From Rhizophlyctis rosea (lineage: Eukaryota > Chytridiomycota > Chytridiomycetes > Rhizophlyctidales > Rhizophlyctidaceae), in assembly GCA_027596075.1 (NCBI GenBank), contig JADGJC010000030.1:1-64000 (forward strand): a DNA stretch of 64,000 nucleotides, written 5' to 3'. The position numbers and the translations under genes were made by a program. The notes beneath the pieces are model-generated. The model worked only from the letters and a program-made list of their open reading frames with translations, was not told the DNA's origin and searched no databases. Below, piece by piece: positions 21,900-32,811 of the stretch (the first letter of the stretch is position 1; the number at the start of each line of letters is the position of its first letter).

Positions 21900-23743
21900 C
21901 TACTGCTGCTCAACGTGCTCCTCTGGAGCCGCCGAGCTTTCCCCATTCTCGACGCCGTTGGCTTTCTGTTGCGCGAGTTGCGCGGTAATGCGACTGCGAC
22001 TGTATGCGTCCGTGGCTGAGAATCGGGAAGGTCAGATTTTCAACTTCAAAACTCCGCGAAATGATCGCAATCTGCATACCTTCTACAAGCTTGTCCAAAT
22101 AAGATGCAAAGTCCACCCCCCTCTTCATCTCCAACAACCCCGCCTTATCAATGACCTGCGTAGACAAGTTCTGGTATCGGTCCTTGGCAGCCTGGAACCG
22201 CTCTCTTGTCTGCACCAAATCCTTCTCCTGGTACTTGACGGCATCCTGGCCAGCCGCGGTGGTGGGCGTCTTGGCCATGTTCTTGAGCCTCTTCTCTTCC
22301 AAAGCTCCCAACTTGGACCCGTAACTGTCCAGCTCTTGCCGTGCGGTGGCTTGGCGCTTGATGGTGTCGAGGGAGTCGCCGATGGCCTTGGAGTTGAAGG
22401 TCTTGATGAAGGCGAGGAAGGCTTCCAGGGAGGTGAGGAGGGGTTGGCGCTCTTTCCTGTAATTGAAAGTGGATGAGTCAATGTAAACGGCAGAAGGGCA
22501 CCTAAACGTTTTTGCAACTCACCCTTCGTTGTTGTAGGTTACACCCAAGTGGACCAAATTCCGGCCAATGTCCTCCAACTCCTCTTGGTACCTACCGAAT
22601 CACATGGATCAGCACCCATTCCGCAAAAGCACATCCATCCCGCTCAAATTTACCCTTTCTGTTGGTAGAAGAGAGACAACTCCGCTTCGACCTCGTGCAA
22701 CATTTGCAACGCGGACCGTTGCTTCTCCACCAATTTTTCCAAGAACGTAAAGTATTCGTGCATGACCTGTACCTGTTTGACGGCATCGTCCACTTCCGGT
22801 TGAGCGGTGATGTGTGCCCACTGTCGGGATATGTTTAGCTTTGTTTATGCGCCTGATCAAATAAAGCGCGCTTACCTGTTGACCCAACTTCTCCTTCATC
22901 TTTTGTTGAAAGATGCTGCAAAATTCACGATCGTTAGGCATACGGTTTCTTTGGTAATATATCGCCTTAAAACGCACCGGTAATTACGGTCAACGGTCTC
23001 CGGGGTGCTGGTCGCAAACTTTGATACTTGACGAGAGAAGAATTCACCAATCATGTACTGCATGGGATTGCATGCATCAGCAAAACATCTCCATTCAAGA
23101 AATTGTAGAAACAACTTACGTCCACGCGCTGGTTGAATGCCTTTGACTTTGCATTCAAGTCAGAGCTGTACCCATCCCTAATGGCACCACCAGTCACTGA
23201 AGGTGGCGCGCCGCTGGCCGAGAAGGGGAGGTCACCCGTATCCGGGGCATGCGCAGGGACGTAGGGAGACGGGGTGGCAAAGTTGGGCAGTTCAGTGGTG
23301 CGAGGAGGTCCCACCGACGTGTCTGTTTTCGTGATTGTGCCGCCAGACGTTGGCGAGGATTGACGGCTGGCGATGGGATAGGTGGTTGGCTGCTGCGACT
23401 GAACACGGATTGGTTGGCCCGCTTGGAGCACAGGAAGAACTTCAGGCATTTCCACAGGTGTTGATGGCGTAGGGACAGGAGCTGGTGCGGCAGCTTGGGG
23501 TGCGGGTGCTGGGGTGGCAGGTTGAGGGGCAGGAGGGGCTTCGGCAGCAGGTTGCGGGGCAGGGTTCTCGGCAGCCGGAGCGGCAGCAGCTTCAGCCGGG
23601 ACAGCTTCAGCCGGGGCGGGAGTCGCCTCTGTAGACGCAGGGGCAGTGGACTCCTCAGTTTGCTGGGTTGGTTGTCCAGCAGGGGTCACCGGAGTTGCAG
23701 GGTCGTCCAAGTTCTTCAAAGTGGTGCTCTCGCCCAAGTCCAT
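21900..23743 (-). CDS. arfaptin-homology / BAR domain protein
   Basis: About 500 residues in six or so exons. The N-terminal 200 residues are low complexity and rich in Pro, Ala, Thr and Gln (AEAVPAEAAAAPAAENPAPQ is typical), probably disordered. From about 23160 a helical BAR-type region follows: NAKSKAFNQRVD, YMIGEFFSRQVSKFA, IFQQKMKEKLGQQ, HEYFTFLEKLVEKQRSALQM, YQEELEDIGRNLVHLGVTYN, AIGDSLDTIKRQATARQELD and LVQTRERFQAAKDRYQNLST. The DSLDTIKRQATARQELDSY stretch matches the arfaptin/PICK1-type AH domain, which binds curved membranes and small GTPases. The tail ends EEHVEQQ at 21900. It was identified by motif resemblance only, so a sorting-nexin BAR without PX is an alternative. The role is probably Golgi or endosomal membrane shaping. 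Confidence 0.68.
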
Positions 23744-24666
23744 TTTCGACTATATGGTGGTATGCTAAAAAATCTAAGTATATGTATAAGAAGACTCGAG
23801 GCTTGATATGCTGGGTGCAAAGCGGGTCAGTCCTTTTGCAAAGGCACAACGATTGTCGATATTATGTCACACCCTTCAATCTGACTTACAGAGCCCCAAG
23901 GTGTCAGAATCCCAAGAACACGAAAATCAACAGCAAGGTATTGTCTAGAGGCACTGCGAAAGCGAAGAAGCGGACTGGATATAAGGTATTCTAAAGTTTT
24001 CAGGAGAGGTCAATCTGGGAGTGAAAGATGGTGAAAGGACTTGACTGGGTGTTATTGGCCTTTTCCCTTTCACGAGCAAGGACGGTCAACGGTCAAGTTG
24101 TGAGTGAGTGCGTCTTCGCATCGTTACACCAACCTAGTAAAGTAAACAGTGTTCAAACAGTCCAAGCACAGGATAGCACTGTTTAGCATGGCTAAATGAT
24201 TCATGATCTCATTAGTGTGTGTCACCCAGCATGGTGTATACGGTCTCTGTGCCTCATTTCCCAATCTGTAGCTAAATTTTGAATATCGCCATCCACTAAT
24301 GTCCTAAAAATAGCATATTTTGACGGGATCGTCTTCGAGTCTTCGAGTCTCGACCAGGGGTTTGGTTGGGCAATGTTGCACAAGTGACTTCACTCATTCA
24401 ATTGGCACAGCACTGAGCACTTGCACCATGGCAAGACTGGCAACAGTCTCCTGGCTCGAGTCTGACACAGATGCCGGATGCATCATGCATCCCCTAAAAG
24501 TCTTCTCCCAACCGCGGTTCAACTCCTTTCACAGTTTCCCACCCGTTGTCTCCAATGAGCATTGTATAGATACATCTCGAATGAACGCGGATAGCTATCT
24601 TGTACATATAAAACTGAATCATAGAGACATAAGTGTTGAACAGACCTGCTGAGATATATCAGAGAT
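23744..24666. promoter_or_regulatory. divergent intergenic region, AH/BAR and VRL1-like genes
   Basis: This 923-base stretch separates two divergent starts. It contains no frame with protein character. The only structure noticed is a short direct duplication, TCTTCGAGTCTTCGAGTCTC, near 24331-24350. Promoters for both genes should lie here, by position only. Confidence 0.4.
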
Positions 24667-27600
24667 ATGGCTCACGAAGACTTGTCTTCCAACCCAATTC
24701 TGCTAAACATCCAACAAAGGTGTGCAGTCATTCCAGTCAACGACAACATTGTAACACTTTCTTTGCAATCGTGATAACATCGGCTGCTGGTTTTCAAAAG
24801 ATACCCCAACGTCTACGCGTCCTTATTGCAAAATGACTGGGTCCTGCTTGCACCTGTTTGTATCAGAGGCGTTTTCCAAGAGAATTGACCTACTGACCTC
24901 ATACGTCGCAGGCAACAAACTCCTTGTCTTCTCTCTTCTCTGAAAAAGACTATTCTATATCAGAAGATTTTCTTGGTACTTTTGCAAAGTCGCCATGGTA
25001 CACGTCCACAGACGTGTTCTTAACCTTCCGACCTCTCGCCCACAGCAACGCACATCCTTCGTGCGTCTCCGTCTGAGGATCAATATGTTACATTGAACAA
25101 CAAATCAGTGCGGGTTGAGAATGATGCGATATCAACCGACAAAGGTGGCTCAATATTAGCACTTCCTTCCCGTTAAACGCGTTGCTCATGCCAATTTCAG
25201 GCTTTGCCGAACCGCGTAGAGTCAACATCCTCTTCGATGAGCTGCACTACGATGATAATGGACGTTCCTTCATTGTATATTGTATCGATCAACCACTGCT
25301 GCCGCGACCAGACGGTGTGGAAAACGAGGAGATCCGGCATGTCGCTGAGTCAGCTGTGAGGTGTGCATCATGCTTTGTCCTCACTATGCGATTGCCAAAG
25401 CACTTATATCTCCATAAGTTTCCCCAAAATATTGAAATCGATACCCAGTGGAGCGGAGGATCTTGCACGGATAGAGGGGAACATACAAGGTTACAATGAC
25501 CGAATAGTGATGATAGAAGATATTGAGGAAGTAAAGGAGGAGACGAAGAAATTACTAAATACATGCGCAGAGGTTTGTATGGCATCTTGCGCCAACGCCG
25601 CGACGCTCCCATCATAACCAGTTCAACAGATACTGACCCAGCACGACTGGAGAGCCCTTACATCGACCCTTCAACGATTCAAAGTCACGTCAGACGAATT
25701 CTACCAATTAACGGAAACGTACGTGATGGAAAACATCTATGAACTTCTGTATTTCCGTATCTCTTCCACATGTCGCGAGCAAGACCTCGCGATTGCGGAC
25801 GCGGTAAACGGTGTACAAAGCTTGGACGCCGCGTATATGGGAATTCCTGAGGATCTGGCAAAGACGCTGCCCACTGCGATTAAGGTTCTTGTCTGTTTTG
25901 GTGTGCCCCTAGTTGGAATTCTTTGCCAACTTGCCTGCAGGAGTTTCGTTCAATAGCTACCCTTCGGACGCCATTTGAGAAAATCAAGTGTCTGATGCGA
26001 ACGATATATATCTTGAATGCCACGTTGGTGGCAAAGACGATGTCGTCGGGACTTCGCGTTGGTAACAGGTTGCATGAAAGTTGAAGATGATTATACTCAT
26101 TGCTCACCGCATGTCATTTAGGCAAGGGCATGATGATCACTAGCGATTATCTCATTCCCCTTTGGGTATTGGTCGTCATTCGTAGTGACGTATATAACTT
26201 GTATTCAAATTTACATTTGATGACCAATTTCACGTTCGAGGTAGGCCTGGCGATACGCATGATTCGTCTGCCCCATCACTAATGTACAAAGGTCTCAGCA
26301 TGATGTGGTTTCGGGAGAGTACGGTCGGTCTTTTTCATGCTTCGCCTTGATGGCCATGCGTGCTCAATGTCAACCACAGGTTACGCGTTGTCCACCATGG
26401 AGGCAGTTGCGTCATATGTGCAAGAGAATAGCGAGAACTTGAAGCGCATATCGAAGTGGAATGAGCAATTTTGGACCGCCATCCGCGGTGGAGATGTGGA
26501 AGTTGTTAGGCAAATGGCAGAAGCCGATGCTGGTCGTAGCGACCCGGAGACCACACCATTATCTCCTATCACGAGCGTATTGGACGCGCAGGATTGGGAT
26601 GGCAACGGACCGGCGATGATGGCTACTCAAGCCGATCGTGTTGATATTTTGAGATTGCGTGAGTATAGCCATTTGGTTCCCGACAGGTTTCAATGTGCTC
26701 AAAGTCCATCAACCAGTTCTCGTCGAGCGCCAAATGAGTGCAAATGTGACAAACTATCTGGACCAAACTCCGCTCCACGTCTGTCGATCCGTCACATCAG
26801 CCCGCTTGCTTTTAGAACATGGTTGTCCTCTAGATGCAGTAGAAGCAATGGGCAACACCGCTCTGATACTAGCTGTCCAGCGGCGCGACGACGAAATTGC
26901 AACACTCCTAATAGAATTCAAAGCCGACCTCGACGTCCAAAACCACATTGGCAAAACCGCTCTCCACTACGCCGACATCCACCTCGCTAAACTCCTAGCC
27001 GAAAAGGGCGCTGACATCAACCGCAAAGATTCAGAAGGCTTGACGCCGTTGATTCATCACGCTCACGCTGGGAGGGTGGATATTGCGATTTTGCTGGTGG
27101 AGACGGGGAGGGCGGATGTGAATGCTGCGGATTTGGGACAGCGGACTTGTCTGCATCTTTCTGGGTTTCGGGGGTATCGGGAGTTGGTTGGCGCGCTGAT
27201 TAGGAGTGGGAAGGCGGATTTGGAGAGGACGACTATGAGGGGAAATACGCCGTTGCATGCTGCTAGCGATGCGGGGCATGCGGATATTGTTGAGGTAAGG
27301 GTCATCGTCATCGATCTTGCATTTTGAGCTTTGTTCCACTGACCTGACGGTTGACGTATATCATACTTCACCCATAGATGCTTCTGCAGGCAGGAGCAAA
27401 CGCCCTAGCACGAAACATGCAAGGCAAAACACCAGCTGATTTGGCGAAGAGCGATCAAGTCTGTAATTTGCTGGATGATTATTCGCTTTTTGTGAGGAAG
27501 GATTTCAAGAGCGGGGAGCGGGTCGCGGCGGTTATGAGGGCGGTGGTGCGGGGTGAGGATGTGGTGTTTACCGTCAAGTCGGGGACGTTTCCGGAGATGT

Positions 27601-29205
27601 CGAGCATTACAACTGTGCATCGGACGCTGGATGATTTTGTATTTTTGAGGGATCAGGTAGGGAGGTGGAAAGCGTTCTGATGCGGGATCAAGCGTTGACG
27701 TTTGGATATTTCAGCTCTCTGTCGACCATCCTGAGGTGTTTTTGTAAGTGATCCTCTGCCATACTGTAACCCGCCCAGACACGTTTGTTGAGCGATATCT
27801 CGCAGGCCAGAGTTGAGAGATTTGTCTCCGAGTCTCGTATCTGTCAAGTCCATCAAGTCGGCGGCTGGGTCGCGGGTGATGAAAAGAATAGCAAAACGAC
27901 TCAGTACGGGACAATGATTCGAGTACTTTTCAAATGAAATTTCAGAAACTTATGTATCATCTCGCAGATATGTTCATACGTTGCCTATTAGCACACCCAT
28001 CCCTCTCCACTCACGAGCTGTTTTGGGAGTTTTTGGTCGTCCCGGATGTGGAGGTAATTGCTGATGCCTTTGGAACATGATTAGGCGAATCTCATCCATT
28101 CCTACAGAGGGAGATGATTGTAGCAAGAACGCAAGCAAAGCGTTCCTCCTTCCTTGAGGACATCTACGAGAACTCTGCACCGGTCGTGGACGGTGTTGAA
28201 GTACTTTCTGAGTGGTTCCGGAGGTCGGGAGCGTCGCTGGCGACGCTTGAACGCGCGTTTAAGCAGGTCCATTTGAATGCGAGGACATCGGCTAAGATGA
28301 AGCGAGGTGGGGTGTACATATTTGAATGGATTTTGGTGCATGTGGCTAAATTGTGGTCGTAGATTTGGGTAACCATCTGCGGAATGTACGATATCATATC
28401 GCACGACCGACGTCTACGATTTTTGATAACCGTGTAATAGTGTCGGACCTTTTGAAGAAGATTAGCGATGGTTTGCTAAAGCAGGTAGCTTTGTGAGTCT
28501 TTTTAACTCATCATGGCGCCCACCTCAACCATTGTCATATCAGAGTCTAGCCGACAACGCCGAAACAACGGAACATTTCTCCGAAATAGTCAACCATATA
28601 GCATCCGCTACGGTGGTTTTAACACAACAGCAAACTATTGTGCAGGACTATAACGACGCCGTGCGGAATCAGCAGTATCTGGCGTCGACGGTGGAACGGT
28701 TAGAAACGCAAGCTAAAACGGCGCAGACGGAGGAGAAGGTTCGGGCGCTCAGTGAGGCGTATTATTCTTTTACGGAGGCGACGAGGAGGATGCAGCAGCA
28801 GGGGAGTTTGGTGACGCATACGGAGGGGGCGTTGAAGAGTGAGATGGCGTATTTTGCGGAGGTGAGGGTTTTGGAGAAGGATGTTTTGCCGTATGAGGTG
28901 TAAGGCATTTGTAAATGGCTGATGCTTGTTGAATGTGCCAGTACCTACATCAAGAAACGGAGCGGACGCTGACGGAGTATGCTGAGCGGCAATTGGAGGA
29001 GGAGAGTGAGACGCTGGCTGCGATTGAGAAGACCTTGGAGGTGTTGGAGGAGGTGGGGAGTGAGAAGGCGCGGAAGCAGGAGGGGTGGGGGGAGGGAAGG
29101 GCGATATTGCCGATGTTTCGGGAGGCGGGAATCGAGCTGCAGAATACCGAGACGCCAATCAGTGCGGAGACGGTATCGTTCCGGTTGTCGGAAGCGATCG
29201 GTTGA
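24667..29205 (+). CDS. VRL1: VRL1/VARP-like protein: VPS9, ankyrin, PX and BAR
   Basis: A long multi-exon gene. The start MAHEDLSSNPILLNIQQR splices (donor about 24720) to YPNVYASLLQNDWVLLAPV, aligning without gaps to the N-terminus of VARP. Next come SEDFL spliced to THILRASPSEDQYVTLNNK, a VPS9 domain (TSDEFYQLTETYVMENIYEL, TLRTPFEKIKCLMRTIYILN, TSDYLIPLWVLVVIRSDVY; about 25650-26250), five or six ankyrin repeats (26460-27470: TPLHVCRSVTSARLLLEHGC, GNTALILAVQRRDDEIATLL, GNTPLHAASDAGHADIVEML), a PX domain (VHRTLDDFVFLRDQ; 27480-28000) and a coiled BAR-like end (28490-29205). VPS9 domains activate Rab5-type GTPases. Yeast Vrl1 has this order and forms the endosomal VINE complex with the SNX-BAR protein Vin1. 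The gene looks intact. Confidence 0.87.
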
Positions 29206-29465
29206 AGCCGTCCCTACCCTTTATGAATGAAAGAGTTCTGGGTTCTTGATGACCCAGTTGTTGTGACTGCAGGAATGTCTGTGTCGCTTTCTGTTACGGA
29301 TGACACACTGGCGGCGATCATATCTCGGGCCCTTCATCTATTCTCTAGGATGCACTTAAGATTAGCTGTAAATTATGTACATAAAGTAACGCATTTCTAC
29401 ATCTACAGAAACCATCTTCAACTATCTATCTATCCTACACCTCTTTTGCGATCTAACCACATCAA

Positions 29466-31254
29466 TCACGACAGCAAGAACTTCATATTCTGATAAAACG
29501 CCAGCATGGGATTCTCTCCACTCTTCGTCTTAGTCTTCTCCAAATCCGCATACTTCGTCAAGAAATCCTGCTGCGAAACCACCTCCGCCTTCTTCTCCCC
29601 CTTCCCATCACCATTAACAACCGCCTCATAAACCCCCCTCGTAACCTCGAAATCCGTCGGGAAGAAAATATCAAACCACCCCGGAATAACCAAATACGTC
29701 GAACAAGGAATCATATTCCCCCTATACCGCGTCTGCACCACCGGCGCATCCACCCCTTCAATCGCATCAGGCAAGGACGAAAAATCACTAATTATAAGCT
29801 GATGTTTCGGGAAGTAGTCGCGGAGGATCTCGAAGAGGCGGAAGCATTGGGTTGGGAGGAATTGCGGGTCGGTGAGTTTGGGCGCGAAGGGGAGGGTTTG
29901 GCGAAGGCGCCAGAGGGTTGAGTGCGGGGGGGTGAGGAGTTTGGGTGGGTGGGATGTTTCGGTGCGGAGGGAGAGGTAGCGGAGGAGGAGGGGGTCTGTG
30001 ATTGGTTCGTAGGCTTCTTGGTAGTCGCCGTCTTCGTCGATTAGGACGATGCCTTGGACGGCGGTTGGTGGGGTGGTGGAGAAGTCGTAGCGGACGAGGT
30101 CGTGGGAGAAGTTGTCCTGATGCATGGAATGAGCATTGATCGATCACAGGTATGGTCAAAGGCGCCATGCAAAGTCCTGATACGTACAATGACCTCCATT
30201 GCAATGAAATAGCACGGATCGTCCACCTTCACGTCCCACTCGAAAATACTCTTGTTGATGATTTTGACCTGCTCATGTCGCTGACTCGCCTGCCGGAAAT
30301 CTTGCCGCTCATTTTGGCGTTCTGCCAGCTTGCCACTGATTTCGATGATATTATACTGTGTGTGGGGGTATAGATCTGGGGCGTGTTGCTTGATCCAATC
30401 CAAAATGTTCAGCATCAGTGTGCCGTTTCCTGCACCGATTTCGTAAATGGTGAGCGGTGCGGTTGGATCCGACGCGTGTGTTTGTCGGTGTTTTGTCACG
30501 ATGTGGTTGGCAATCGCATAGCCGTAGTATGGCTAAATTGTGGGGTTGCTTTCAGTATGACAGTGTGAGTAAAATGAGTTGAACACCAGACCTACCTTGA
30601 ACAGCTCTGTCGGAGTATGCCATACTTGGCGCGCCATATCATTGAATTCGCTGAGCTCTCCATCGACGTCCTTATACAGCTCAGCGACATGGTTGTGGAA
30701 TTCATATTCATCCCGAATTTCATTGAAAGGTATGTCGTCAGGGCTGAAAATATATCTAAAGAGAACGCGTAGGCGCCAAGATTTAGGACGGCATTTGGGA
30801 CCAGGATTCCATTCCAAAATACCACGTACGCTTTTTTCGAGAAGTATCCATAGTGAGGGTTATACAAAGAGTCGTCGATAAAGTCACGGACAGTCATACG
30901 AGTACACCGCGGAGGATCTTGCAAGCGGGCAGCATCGGCAACCGTCAGACGTTGATATTGTTCGACGGGCTTTTTGACAGGGCGGTTCTTTTCACTCGCA
31001 TAATGTATAGCATCCCTTATGGAGAGTCGTATTAGCAAGCAAAACGACGGTCCTGGTTCTGAGAGCTATTACCAGTAGTTTGTTCGCTGGTCAAGCGGTT
31101 TTGCTCGTTTCACTGGAACCGTTACGGAACGCGAAGTGTGTATTCTGGATGGTAGTAGCGTAGGAATAGGAGTACATCTATGACATAGTTGTTGAAGGTT
31201 TGCTGGCCCTTGCCCCTTGCGGGTGCAGTGCAATATTGATCTTCGGGGCAGCAT
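29466..31254 (-). CDS. NDUFAF7: NDUFAF7/MidA-type methyltransferase, complex I assembly
   Basis: Mitochondrial SAM-dependent protein arginine methyltransferase (DUF185 family) that modifies a complex I subunit early in assembly. Exon 1 starts MLPRRSILHCTRKGQGPANL and includes RIHTSRSVTVPVKRA, an Arg-rich presequence. It splits the Trp codon in NYW and joins DAIHYASEKN. Conserved parts follow: MTVRDFIDDSLYNPHYGYF, the SAM-binding loop IYEIGAGNGTLMLNIL, YNIIEISGKLAERQ, DDPCYFIAMEVIDNFSHDLV and LIISDFSSLPDAI. The end QNMKFLLS stops at 29466. At least five exons, all in frame. Its presence argues that the organism keeps respiratory complex I. It shares a 242-base divergent region with MRPL4. Confidence 0.88.
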
Positions 31255-31496
31255 TTCTCATTAGCGGTGAGGAACGAACTGGAACGAAGGATGTGGTAAA
31301 CAAAGTTCCACGAACACTGGAGTCTGGCGGGGAGATGGGGACCGGAAACGCGCTCGTGTGGCGTAGCACTTGATGGATGCGGCTTAGCTATCTGACTGAG
31401 TGTGGCTGGTAAACAATGGCGTGTGTGCGAAAGTTGCTCTTGACTTTAGTTTCGCTCCCCTTTCAGGTTTTCACTTGGTCATCGTTCAATTGCGAA
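31255..31496. promoter_or_regulatory. NDUFAF7/MRPL4 shared divergent promoter region
   Basis: Only 242 bases lie between the start codons of two nuclear genes for mitochondrial proteins, so the two promoters must overlap or be shared. No TATA box or named site was recognised. The regulatory role is inferred from the geometry. Confidence 0.45.
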
Positions 31497-32545
31497 ATGG
31501 CCTTCTTCTGTGAGCAACTCGCCCGTAGGGCAAGACTATCAACCACTCTGTCAACCACAACAAAGTCAACATATCTGAACGTCACGTATGTTGAAACTGA
31601 ACCGCCACCTTCCTCCCCAGCGCCTTCTTCTCTGTACTTACTGACTTTTCCTTCAGCCCTCGCCTCGCTCCTTCCCTTCGTACACCCATCTCCTGCTTTC
31701 AATCCTCAATGTAAGTTGCCCCTGGGACGCCATGACCTGCTGATCTCGCCTAAGCCTCGACAATTCTACAGAGCCCAACAACGATCACTCTCCTCCACCA
31801 CCCAACGCACATCCCTCCGCTCCTCCCTCTCCGCCCTTCCCTCAACACAAATACCTCTCCGCCGTGGGTTGGAAGAATTTTTTGACAACGCAAATGGCTG
31901 GGTTTGGACGGATCATGAGTTGCCGACAGGTAGGAAGCGCCGTAAAATACGTCGCCAATGGGACTTCTCCATTATCCAAGAGTGTTTGCGCTTACCGCCG
32001 ATTGATTAGGCCGCGCATGGACACGCGAGGAGCTTCGTGGGAAATCCTTCGATGATTTGCACAAGCTATGGTGGGTTTGCACCAAGGAGGTCAACAGGCT
32101 TCGGTCGCAGCAGGTGGAGGGGCGGCGGTTCAAAGTACACTTCCCGCACGATACAAGATTGAAAGAGGTTCGTGCCATCTCGTGCATTCGTGATCCTCTC
32201 GATCTTTAGCAGGTCGCTAAGATCCTGGTATGATATAAACAGTGCCGAAGAACAATGGCCCGCATAAAATACGTTCTCTGGGAACGGCGCACAGCCTACT
32301 TCCAAGCCCAATACCTCTACCGCCGTGAAACCAAAGCCGCCCAACTGCGCGAAGAAGGGGTTCCAGAAGAGGAAATCAAGGAAACCATCGACGACCTTTT
32401 CCCGACTCCGGTAGAAAATGTAGCCAGGAGGGTAAAGAGGGAACCTCGGCGCCCTTACTGGCACCCGAAGTTGCGGTACGACAGATGGAAGTTGGCGGCG
32501 GCAGAGTCGCTGAAGAAGATGGACATGGATTGGAAGATTGTCTAG
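31497..32545 (+). CDS. MRPL4: mitochondrial ribosomal protein uL29m (MRPL4/MRP-L47)
   Basis: Large-subunit mitoribosomal protein. The start MAFFCEQLARRARLSTTLST gives an Arg/Ser/Thr-rich presequence. Splicing at about 31586 and 31710 keeps the frame (THE-type junctions AC|C and AT|A) and continues with AQQRSLSSTTQRTSLRSSL. The family core follows: GLEEFFDNANGWVWTDHELP, GRAWTREELRGKSFDDLHKL, WWVCTKEVNRLRSQQ, then VLWERRTAYFQAQYLYRRE and the end KKMDMDWKIV. WTREELRGKSFDDLHKLWWV is diagnostic of uL29m. An in-frame ATG at 31416 would precede a non-presequence-like stretch, so 31497 is preferred. It converges with NDE 267 bases downstream. Confidence 0.88.
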
Positions 32546-32811
32546 ATACGTTGATTGGGCAAGGGGCGAGGATTGGTGAATACATAGTTGGTCGATACTT
32601 GGTTAGATTCAGCCGGTCAGCTATTTAAAGTAGTGTACAGTAGAAGACAAAGCACCCGGAGGAGACACTACTAGTGAATTATCGCTAACTAGTATTTGGC
32701 TATCCCATCTACCTTGGTAATGAGGTATATCTAAGTAGGGGGCGTGAAGAGGCAACGATCTTCTAACAAGATACATAGGCACATAAGTACAGAGCTCGTG
32801 ACACTATCAGC

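Noticed and set aside
28700..29158. 152-codon minus-strand open frame
   Set aside because: Antisense to the BAR-like coiled coil of the VRL1-like gene.
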